In this document: positions 1-5,098 of the stretch, piece by piece
Position numbering within the stretch: position 1 is the stretch's first letter
Layout of the letters: each line of letters opens with the position of its first letter
Source of the DNA: an uncultured Planctomycetaceae bacterium
Lineage (GTDB): Bacteria > Planctomycetota > Planctomycetia > Pirellulales > UBA1268
DNA: 5,098 bases
Reading direction: 5' to 3'
NCBI GenBank assembly: GCA_903958265.1
Contig: CAJBSQ010000410.1
Coordinates: 1 to 5,098 of the forward strand
Program-made: the position numbers and the translations under genes
The notes under the pieces: generated by a model
Databases searched by the model: none
What the model saw: the letters and a program-made list of their open reading frames with translations, nothing else
What the model was told of the DNA's origin: nothing

Positions 1-2357
1 GGCTGCTGCCCGAGCCGGCGGCCACCGCGGCCCTGCCGGCCAGGCAGGTCGAGTATCTCACCAGGGGCGTCAACGCGATCTCGACCGGCTCGTCGCGGGT
101 GTACGTCAACTGGCGGATGCTGGGCACCGATCCGGCGGCGATCGCCTTCAACCTCTATCGCTCCACCGACGGGGCGGCGCCGGTGAAGCGGAATACCACG
201 CCCATCACCGCGACGACCGACTTCACCGACACGAGCGTGACGACGACCCGATCGAACGCGTACTTCGTGCGGCCGGTCGTCGCCGGCGTGGAAGGGGCGG
301 CGAGCGAGTCGTTCACGCTGCCGGCCAACGCCCCGGTGCAGCAGTTCCGGTCGGTGCCGCTGCAGATGCCCGCCGCCGGCGTCACGCCCACGGGCGAGGC
401 CTACACCTATTCGGCCAACGACACCAGCGCCGCCGACCTCGACGGCGACGGCGACTACGAGCTCGTGGTGAAGTGGGATCCCTCCAACGCCAAGGACAAC
501 AGCCAGTCCGGCTACACGGGCAACGTCTACCTCGACGGCTACCGGCTCGACGGCACGCTCCTTTGGCGGATCGATCTCGGCCGTAACATCCGGGCCGGCG
601 CCCACTACACGCAGTTCATGGTTTACGACTTCGACGGGGACGGCCGGGCGGAGATGGGCGTGAAGACGGCGCCGGGCACGATCGACGGCACCGGCCAGCC
701 GGTGCTGCTCGGAACGGCGACTGTGAACGACGACTTCCGTAACTCGTCGGGCTACATCCTCTCCGGCCCTGAGTACCTGACCGTGTTCGACGGCCTCACC
801 GGCCGCGCCCTGGCGACAGCGAACTACCAGGTGCCCCGAGGCACGGTGTCGGCGTGGGGCGACTCCTACGGCAACCGAGTTGACCGTTTCCTCGCTGGCG
901 TTGGCTACTTCGATGGGCAGCGGCCGAGCCTGCTGATGTGCCGCGGCTACTACACGCGGACCGTGCTCACGGCCTGGGATTACCGCGGCGGCCAGCTCAC
1001 GCAGCGGTGGATCTTCGATACCGGCAACTCCACCACCGGCTCGCTCGCTGGCTACCGAGGCCAGGGAGCCCACTCGCTCACCATTGGTGACGTCGATGGC
1101 GACGGCCGCGACGAGGTCACCTATGGCGCGATGGCGATCAACGATGACGGCACGCCGCTCTACACCACCGGCCTTGGCCACGGCGACGCACTTCATATGT
1201 CGGACATGGTCCCAAGCCGCCCGGGTCTCGAGGTCTATCAGGTGCACGAAACCGAGTCGGCGCACAAGGGCAAGGGAGGTGACCTCCGCGACGCCGCCAC
1301 CGGGGCCCTGATCGCGTTTGTACCGGGTACCGGCGACGTGGGCCGCGGCTGCGCCTTCGACATCGACCCGCGGTATCCCGGATTCGAAATGTGGAACAGC
1401 TCCGACGGCGGTATCTACGCTTCGGACGGCACGCGGATCCAAGACAAGCCGGGCAACATGCCGCAGAACTTCGGCATCTGGTGGGACGGTGACCCACTCC
1501 GCGAACTTCTCGACGGGACGACAATCGGCGACTGGCGCATCAACCTCACAACGAACATCGGCGGCCGCGTCAATTACGTGTTCGCGCCGGCGGGGCTCTC
1601 GGGCATCAATGGCACGAAGAACACCCCCTCCCTGACGGCCGATCTGTACGGCGACTGGCGCGAGGAGGTGGTCTGGCGGAGGAGCGACAACTCGGCCCTG
1701 CAGATTTGGTCGACTACGATCCCTTCTCAGATCCGCCTACCCACGCTGATGCACGACATCCAGTATCGCGAGGCGGTGGCCTGGCAGAACGTTGCCTACA
1801 ACCAGCCACCGCACTCGAGTTACTTCATCGGCCAGGGCATGGCAACACCTGCCCCGCCAAACGTGTACGTCGTCAGGGCGGCGCCGCCTACCGTGGCCCG
1901 CGCAGCCTCCACGCAGCCGATCACCAGCTGGGGCGGGGCATCACTATCGGTGCTGGGGAGCGACGAGGTGGGCGAGAACACTCTCCGTTACGAGTGGACC
2001 GCGGTCGCCGGCCCTGGAAGTGTCACGTTTGACGCCAACGGCACAAATACCTCGAAGGCCACCGTGGCCCGCTTCACGCGGCCGGGCACGTATACGCTCC
2101 GGGCGAAGATCACAGACGTTTCGAGCCAGTCGACCACCAGCGACGTGACGGTGGCGTATGCCCTCAAGGGCGACACGAACCTCGACTGGACCATCGACAT
2201 CCTCGACGTGGTCGGAATCCTAGCGGCCGGCCGGTTCAACACCGGTCTGAAGGCCGACTGGGTCGACGGTGATTTCGACCACGACGGCATCGTCGACATC
2301 CTCGACGTGGCTGATTTCATCGCCACAGGCTTGTTCAACACCGGCCCATACGCGTGA
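1..2357 (+). CDS. Rhamnogalacturonan lyase, polysaccharide lyase family 11, with Ig-like and dockerin-like C-terminal domains (5' partial)
   Basis: The frame is open from the first full codon at position 3 to a TGA at 2355-2357. The GTG at 99 is internal: the 32 codons before it read in frame into family sequence (RQVEYLTRGVNAISTGSSRV), so the true start and any signal peptide lie upstream of the window. Family 11 lyases cleave the rhamnose-galacturonate backbone of rhamnogalacturonan I by beta-elimination with an eight-bladed, calcium-containing beta-propeller (established for Bacillus YesW/YesX). Counting residues from the GTG at 99, hallmarks are DLDGDGDYE (113-121), the block VVKWDPSNAKDNSQSGYTGN (123-142), NIRAGAHYTQFMVYDFDGDG (163-182), YGNRVDRFLAGVGYFDG (257-273), CRGYYTRTVLTAWD (281-294), DVDGDGRDE (331-339), GLGHGDALHMSD (358-369), NGTKNTPSLTADLYGDWREE (504-523) and AWQNVAYNQPPH (561-572). 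The NGTK segment matches a substrate-contact region I recall from YesW. The catalytic unit ends near residue 590; an Ig/PKD-like domain (about 595-688) and a paired dockerin-like tail (691-752) follow. Endo versus exo action cannot be decided from the sequence alone. Confidence 0.93.
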   Translation, partial: LLPEPAATAALPARQVEYLTRGVNAISTGSSRVYVNWRMLGTDPAAIAFNLYRSTDGAAPVKRNTTPITATTDFTDTSVTTTRSNAYFVRPVVAGVEGAASESFTLPANAPVQQFRSVPLQMPAAGVTPTGEAYTYSANDTSAADLDGDGDYELVVKWDPSNAKDNSQSGYTGNVYLDGYRLDGTLLWRIDLGRNIRAGAHYTQFMVYDFDGDGRAEMGVKTAPGTIDGTGQPVLLGTATVNDDFRNSSGYILSGPEYLTVFDGLTGRALATANYQVPRGTVSAWGDSYGNRVDRFLAGVGYFDGQRPSLLMCRGYYTRTVLTAWDYRGGQLTQRWIFDTGNSTTGSLAGYRGQGAHSLTIGDVDGDGRDEVTYGAMAINDDGTPLYTTGLGHGDALHMSDMVPSRPGLEVYQVHETESAHKGKGGDLRDAATGALIAFVPGTGDVGRGCAFDIDPRYPGFEMWNSSDGGIYASDGTRIQDKPGNMPQNFGIWWDGDPLRELLDGTTIGDWRINLTTNIGGRVNYVFAPAGLSGINGTKNTPSLTADLYGDWREEVVWRRSDNSALQIWSTTIPSQIRLPTLMHDIQYREAVAWQNVAYNQPPHSSYFIGQGMATPAPPNVYVVRAAPPTVARAASTQPITSWGGASLSVLGSDEVGENTLRYEWTAVAGPGSVTFDANGTNTSKATVARFTRPGTYTLRAKITDVSSQSTTSDVTVAYALKGDTNLDWTIDILDVVGILAAGRFNTGLKADWVDGDFDHDGIVDILDVADFIATGLFNTGPYA
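1881..2162 (+). other. Ig/PKD-like domain of the lyase
   Basis: This stretch encodes roughly residues 595-688, counted from the GTG at 99. It opens with a Pro/Ala-rich linker (VVRAAPPTVARAAS) after the last propeller strand. It then shows the pattern of a PKD or K319-type beta-sandwich: LSVLGSDEVGENTLRYEWTAV, a GPGSVTF strand, NGTNTSKATVARF, then RPGTYTLRAKITD and a closing TSDVTVAY strand. Such domains usually act as spacers or in carbohydrate or protein contact in secreted polysaccharide-degrading enzymes. A binding role is inference; the fold assignment rests on the YEW, GTYTLRAKITD and closing-strand pattern. Confidence 0.7.
2169..2354 (+). repeat. Dockerin-like paired calcium-loop tail of the lyase, two 33-residue units
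   Basis: Residues 691-752 (from the GTG at 99) contain two units in the same register: GDTNLDWTIDILDV...GRFNTG and GDFDHDGIVDILDV...GLFNTG. Each has the D-x-N/D-x-D...D spacing of a dockerin or EF-hand calcium loop, followed by a short hydrophobic helix. The units are offset by 33 residues, longer than the roughly 22-24 residues of clostridial dockerin repeats. At the DNA level tcgacatcctcgacgtgg occurs exactly at 2194-2211 and 2293-2310, and gttcaacaccgg at 2234-2245 and 2333-2344, both with a 99-bp offset. Tails of this style are common on planctomycete exoproteins. Whether a cohesin partner exists is unknown. Confidence 0.85.
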
Positions 2358-2432
2358 CGTCCGGCGACGTGATCGTCGTGCCCGAGCCGTCTTTCGTTAC
2401 GCCGCTCCGTTGCGGTATGGCAGCTTTCGTGC

Positions 2433-2472
2433 GGGCCCGAGGGGGCGGATTGGCCGATCCGCCAATGGGCCC
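2433..2472. other. Compound GC-rich inverted repeat in the intergenic region
   Basis: The outer arms are GGGCCC at 2433-2438 and 2467-2472. Nested inside is a perfect 7-bp stem, GGCGGAT (2444-2450) with ATCCGCC (2457-2463), around a 6-base loop. An alternative stem, ATTGGC (2449-2454) with GCCAAT (2461-2466), overlaps the inner one, so the two cannot form together. It lies about 75-115 bases after the lyase stop. No T-tract follows, so it is not a standard intrinsic terminator. It could be a 3'-end stabiliser, a rho-type terminator element, or a dyad operator for the downstream gene. Confidence 0.45.
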
Positions 2473-2480
2473 ACCCGGGC

Positions 2481-2509
2481 TTGTCCGCAACACTATTAGG
2501 ATGTCGAAT
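2481..2509 (+). promoter_or_regulatory. Weak sigma-70-like promoter candidate for the downstream gene
   Basis: TTGTCC (2481-2486) and TCGAAT (2504-2509) are 17 bases apart. Each matches the sigma-70 consensus at four of six positions. A start near 2516 would give a leader of about 55 bases before the ATG at 2571. The match is modest and planctomycete promoters often depart from this consensus, so treat it as a guess. Confidence 0.2.
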
Positions 2510-2554
2510 CCTTTCGGTTGGTATGTCGCATGTCGCGATGCCAGCCGGTGGTTC

Positions 2555-2562
2555 GGGGAGGG
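2555..2562 (+). promoter_or_regulatory. Shine-Dalgarno sequence that fixes the start at 2571
   Basis: GGGGAGGG with a GGAGG core at 2557-2561 leaves 9 bases between the core and the ATG at 2571. This purine block, with the signal peptide that begins directly at this ATG, is the reason for choosing 2571. An ATG at 2563 is too close to the ribosome site and opens only three codons. Confidence 0.7.
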
Positions 2563-2570
2563 ATGATTCC

Positions 2571-2666
2571 ATGAGTGGTTACGTGCGTATTTCAAGTGTC
2601 GGCCAATGGGTTCGGATCACGGCTGTGATGGCCTCCCTTCTCGGCGTCGCGTCGGGAGCGAATGCC
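2571..2666 (+). other. Signal peptide of the beta-strand repeat protein
   Basis: Residues 1-32 have basic residues R6 and R15, a hydrophobic core from I16 to A27 (ITAVMASLLGVA), and an SGANA end that fits signal peptidase I cleavage between A32 and Q33. There is no twin-arginine motif and no lipobox cysteine. General Sec export is therefore expected. The mature protein would begin with QTWTGA. Confidence 0.8.
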
Positions 2667-5098
2667 CAGACGTGGACGGGCGCTACCGACTCCACGTGGC
2701 AAACGGCCTCCAACTGGAACACCGCCGTGCCCACGTCCACGGGCACGGCAGTCTTCGACGCCTCGTCCACGCAGAACCTGGCGATTACCAGCACGGCGGC
2801 CACGACCGTCCGCGGGCTCCGCGTCGTCGATCCGGCCGGCGCGGTCTCGCTCGCCGGCAGCGGGCTGTCGCTCGGCACCGGCGGCATCGACATGGCCGTC
2901 GCCACGCAGAACCTCACGATCACGAGCGCCGTCACGCTTCTGTCGGGGGATCAGAACTGGACACCGGCCACCGGCCGCGTGCTCACCTCGACGAACGTGC
3001 CTGTGCGCAACAACGGCGGGAACAACAACAACGTCGGCGGCCTTCTGAGGGTGGCCACAACGGGCACGACGATCATCAGCAACACCACCAGGGCGGTAAT
3101 CGCCGACGGCGGCGGAAATCCGTTCGTGACGTATGGCCTCGACAACTGGGCCGCGACGGATGCCACGGGCACGGTGATCCCGGCCGCCTACACGGCGAAT
3201 GCCTTCACGGCGAACACCAACGTGAGCATCGACACGGCCGGGGAGTATGCGACCGGCGCCAGCAACCCGTCCTTCCTCAGCGTGCGGTTCAACAATGCCG
3301 ACGGCCCTGTCACCGCGACCAATCCGGCGGCCGGCACGCAGACCTTCCGCGGCATTCTGATGACGAGCACCGCCCAGGCGGTGACGATCACCGGCGGCAA
3401 CGTCCGCCCGAATCGCGTCAGCACCGCGGGCGCGAGCTTCAGCATCGTGCAGAACAGCATGCTCGGCGACCTGACGATCAACTCCGTGATTCCCAATGCC
3501 TCGTCGAGCGCTCCCGTGTCGGTCGTGAAATCGGGTTCGGGAAGGCTCGTGCTTAATGGTGGCAACGGCTACACGGGCCGCACGTTCATCAACGAGGGCA
3601 TCCTGCAACTCGGGTCGGGTAGCACCACGGGCTCGATCGCCAGCACGGTCGACATCGTCACTCAGCCTGGCTCCACGTTCGCCGTGAACAGGTCGAACTC
3701 GGTCACGATCTCGAACGTCATCAGCGGCGGCGGGCAGTTCACGCAACTGGGCTCCGGCAGCACCACGCTCTCCGGCACCAACACGTTCACCGGCCCCGTG
3801 AACGTCAACGGTGGCTCACTCGTGTTCGCGTCGGCGAGCAACCTCGGCAACGGCACGGCTCTGGCGTTCGACGGCGGGGCACTGGTCTACGCCAGCAGCA
3901 ACACGACCGACATCTCCGGCCGGACAACCACGTTCAACACGAACGGCGGCACGATCAACACCAACGGCAACTTGGTCTCGTTCGCCAGCTCGGTGGGCAA
4001 CGCCGGGGCTGGTGGCTTCACGAAGTCCGGGGCCGGCCGGCTGACGCTCGCGTCCGGGGGTAGCTACACGGGCAGCACCGCGGTGTCGGGAGGTGAACTC
4101 CGTGTCAACGGTCCGCTCTCGTCGACCGCGATCGCGGTCGCGGCCGGAGCAACACTCAGCGGCACCGGGAATCTCGCCGGCGCGGTGGCCATCGACAGTG
4201 CTGGCGTGCTCGTGCCGGGCAGCGGCGCGGTCGGATCGATCACGCTCGGCTCGCTCACCACGTCAGGCGGCTCATCGCTCATCTGGGAGTTCGGCGCGTC
4301 GACGAACGACCTGGCGGTGGTCACCACTCCCAGCGGGCTGACCATCAACGGCGGCGTGTTTACGCTCTATTCCGAGGGCACCACGAATCCGTTCGGCACC
4401 AGCGGCACTTACAACCTCGTGCAGTATGCAGGTTCGATCCTCGGCTCCGGCATCGGCTCGCTGTCGGTGAGCAACCCGGCGGCCGGCAAGGCGTATACGT
4501 TCGGCGAGTCGGGCGGCTTTGTCACGCTGACGGTCGCGACGTCTGGTCTGCTCGCGCAGTGGAATGTGGATGCCGGCGGCAACTGGACCACTGCCTCAAA
4601 CTGGACGCCCAGCGAGCCCAACGGCCCCGGCGACACCGCGAGCTTCGGCTCGGTGATCACGGCCCCGCGAACGGTTCTTCTGAACGCCGACCGCACGATC
4701 GGCAACATGGTGTTCAGCAGCTCCAACGCCTACACCCTCGCGCCGACCGCTTCGCAGACGCTCACGGTGGGCGATGGCTCGGGCAGCCGGACGATTCAGG
4801 TGGAGGCCGGGTCGCATGCGATCTCGGCTCCCGTTGCGCTGTCGAGCAATGCCTCGTTCGACGTGCTCGCCGGGCAGTCGCTGGCGGTCACCGGCCCTGT
4901 CAGCGGCGCCGGCTCGCTCACGAAGACGAGCGCCGGCACCCTGCTGCTCTCCGGCTTCAATAGCTACACCGGCGACACCACGGTGTCGGGGGGAAGCATC
5001 GAGTTCACCGCCGGGGCGATCAGCAGCGGCGTGGTGACCCTCGGTGGGGGCGGCGTGAGGTATGCGACCGGCAACACCGAGGATCTCTCGGTGAAGAC
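2571..5098 (+). CDS. Exported autotransporter-associated beta-strand (PATR-type) repeat protein, modular, 3' partial
   Basis: One frame runs from the ATG at 2571 to the window edge, 842 full codons with no stop. I followed it line by line. A signal peptide (residues 1-32) is followed by an entry motif with spaced tryptophans (W35, W43, NW at 48-49). A beta-strand-rich region comes next, then repeats of the type K-S-G-x-G-x-L-x-L...Y-T-G...V-x-G-G-x-L at about residues 320-348, 392-420, 484-514 and 784-813. Residues 515-655 form a closing region (GATLSGTGNL, LTINGGVFTLY, GTYNLVQYAGSILGSG, FGESGGFVTLTV). At 662-692 the tryptophan entry motif returns, so a second composite unit begins. This pattern fits a long right-handed beta-helix or related solenoid. 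Related annotated proteins in Planctomycetota and Verrucomicrobiota are called autotransporter-associated beta strand repeat proteins. Composition is rich in Gly, Ser, Thr, Ala and Asn, with no Cys and about five Lys. The exact function is unknown; adhesion or a surface structure is inference. The C-terminus and its anchoring or sorting signal are outside the window. Confidence 0.88.
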   Translation, partial: MSGYVRISSVGQWVRITAVMASLLGVASGANAQTWTGATDSTWQTASNWNTAVPTSTGTAVFDASSTQNLAITSTAATTVRGLRVVDPAGAVSLAGSGLSLGTGGIDMAVATQNLTITSAVTLLSGDQNWTPATGRVLTSTNVPVRNNGGNNNNVGGLLRVATTGTTIISNTTRAVIADGGGNPFVTYGLDNWAATDATGTVIPAAYTANAFTANTNVSIDTAGEYATGASNPSFLSVRFNNADGPVTATNPAAGTQTFRGILMTSTAQAVTITGGNVRPNRVSTAGASFSIVQNSMLGDLTINSVIPNASSSAPVSVVKSGSGRLVLNGGNGYTGRTFINEGILQLGSGSTTGSIASTVDIVTQPGSTFAVNRSNSVTISNVISGGGQFTQLGSGSTTLSGTNTFTGPVNVNGGSLVFASASNLGNGTALAFDGGALVYASSNTTDISGRTTTFNTNGGTINTNGNLVSFASSVGNAGAGGFTKSGAGRLTLASGGSYTGSTAVSGGELRVNGPLSSTAIAVAAGATLSGTGNLAGAVAIDSAGVLVPGSGAVGSITLGSLTTSGGSSLIWEFGASTNDLAVVTTPSGLTINGGVFTLYSEGTTNPFGTSGTYNLVQYAGSILGSGIGSLSVSNPAAGKAYTFGESGGFVTLTVATSGLLAQWNVDAGGNWTTASNWTPSEPNGPGDTASFGSVITAPRTVLLNADRTIGNMVFSSSNAYTLAPTASQTLTVGDGSGSRTIQVEAGSHAISAPVALSSNASFDVLAGQSLAVTGPVSGAGSLTKTSAGTLLLSGFNSYTGDTTVSGGSIEFTAGAISSGVVTLGGGGVRYATGNTEDLSVK
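2667..2756 (+). repeat. Tryptophan entry motif, copy 1
   Basis: Residues 33-62 read Q-T-W...STWQTASNWNTAVP...GTAVF. The W-x-x-ASNW pattern, a Pro, and a closing small-residue-V-F are what such proteins typically show directly after the signal peptide. Copy 2 lies 629 residues (1887 bp) downstream in the same frame, with TASNW identical. Confidence 0.6.
3528..3614 (+). repeat. PATR-type beta-strand repeat 1
   Basis: Residues 320-348 contain KSGSGRLVLNGGNGYTGRTF followed by INEGILQLG. This is a close match in form to the autotransporter-associated beta-strand repeat, which has G-x-L-x-L, Y-T-G, and a final G-x-L-x-L strand. Confidence 0.75.
3744..3830 (+). repeat. PATR-type beta-strand repeat 2
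   Basis: Residues 392-420 contain QLGSGSTTLSGTNTFTGPVN followed by VNGGSLVFA. It lacks the K-S-G lead of the other copies (Q392-L393-G394 instead) and has TFTG in place of YTG, so it is the most diverged of the four in its first half. Confidence 0.7.
4020..4112 (+). repeat. PATR-type beta-strand repeat 3
   Basis: Residues 484-514 contain TKSGAGRLTLASGGSYTGST followed by AVSGGELRVNG. The DNA shares long similar stretches with repeat 4, for example cacgaag near the start and agctacac in the middle, then acc-cggtgtcggg. This suggests that these two copies derive from one unit. Confidence 0.78.
4113..4535 (+). other. Closing region of the first composite unit
   Basis: Residues 515-655 run from PLSSTAIAVAAGATLSGTGN through a VLVPGSG turn, TLGSLTTSGGSSLIWEF, NDLAVVTTPSGLTINGGVFT, GTYNLVQYAGSILGSG and FGESGGFVTLTV. 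In shorter planctomycete proteins of this style I recall this kind of segment near the C-terminus, just before a sorting tail. Here it sits in the middle and is followed at once by a fresh entry motif, so it marks the end of a repeated unit. The function is unknown. Confidence 0.55.
4557..4646 (+). repeat. Tryptophan entry motif, copy 2
   Basis: Residues 663-692 read Q-W-N...GGNWTTASNWTPSEP...GDTASF. It aligns without gaps to copy 1 across W43/W672 and TASNW, and both end in a Phe 14 residues after that block. It restarts the architecture after the closing region. Confidence 0.6.
4920..5009 (+). repeat. PATR-type beta-strand repeat 4 (in the second composite unit)
   Basis: Residues 784-813 contain TKTSAGTLLLSGFNSYTGDT followed by TVSGGSIEFT. 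It is preceded by the typical VTGPVSGAGSL lead. This is the most canonical copy and the only one seen in the second unit before the window ends. Confidence 0.8.

Noticed and set aside
99..101. GTG at 99 as the start of the lyase
   Set aside because: In-frame codons upstream to position 3 encode conserved family sequence that continues straight into YVNWRMLGTDP, so this GTG is an internal Val.
2365..2378. Small hairpin CGACG-TGAT-CGTCG right after the lyase stop
   Set aside because: A 5-bp stem in GC-rich DNA is common by chance and no T-tract follows directly.
2444..2463. Intrinsic (rho-independent) terminator after the lyase
   Set aside because: The stem is good but no T-tract follows; the next bases are AATGGGCCCACC. 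It was kept only as an inverted repeat.
1988..2572. Minus-strand open frame across the lyase end and the intergenic gap
   Set aside because: It is antisense to the Ig-like and dockerin-like coding region, with no recognisable motif and no clear ribosome site. It does not explain the gap better than regulatory sequence does.
2606..3556. Plus-strand open frame of 316 codons in another phase
   Set aside because: The product is full of Arg/His/Gln runs with no domain and no ribosome site. It is the shifted frame of the real gene that starts at 2571.
2592..3746. Minus-strand open frame of 384 codons
   Set aside because: It lies wholly antisense to the well-supported beta-strand repeat gene. Its product is Arg/Ala/Gly/Asp-rich low-complexity with no recognisable domain, as expected of an antisense shadow in GC-rich DNA.
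3528..5009. CRISPR-like or mobile repeat array
   Set aside because: The repeats are in-frame protein repeats of different spacing and imperfect DNA identity. There are no uniform spacers or terminal inverted repeats.

Overview
The window is most likely a piece of a planctomycete genome, probably near the Pirellulales. The grounds are high GC by eye with a strong G/C third-position bias, two secreted proteins of types common in that phylum, and an enzyme that ends in the dockerin-like tail (GD-x-N/D-x-D...DILDV...FNTG, given twice) often seen in planctomycete exoproteins. This assignment is an inference from protein style; no rRNA or other marker gene is present.

Layout: Both genes lie on the + strand and both are cut by the window edges. 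Positions 1-2357 hold the 3' part of a gene for a family 11 polysaccharide lyase (rhamnogalacturonan lyase, YesW/YesX-like). It carries an apparently complete catalytic beta-propeller, then an Ig/PKD-like domain, then the dockerin-like tail. Positions 2358-2570 are a 213-bp intergenic region with a compound GC-rich inverted repeat, a weak promoter candidate and a good Shine-Dalgarno sequence. From 2571 to the right edge one frame stays open for 842 codons with no stop. It encodes an exported Gly/Ser/Thr/Asn-rich protein with autotransporter-associated (PATR-type) beta-strand repeats. Its architecture appears to start over at about residue 661, so it is a modular protein made of at least two copies of a composite unit.

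How the genes may work together: the lyase would cut the rhamnogalacturonan I backbone of pectin outside the cytoplasm. The neighbour looks like a large beta-helical surface or secreted protein that could serve in adhesion or as a surface layer. The shared strand and shared secreted character suggest a cell-surface polysaccharide-use locus, but the 213-bp gap and the second gene's own translation signal mean an operon is not shown. No RNA gene, insertion sequence, CRISPR array, origin or attachment site was seen.
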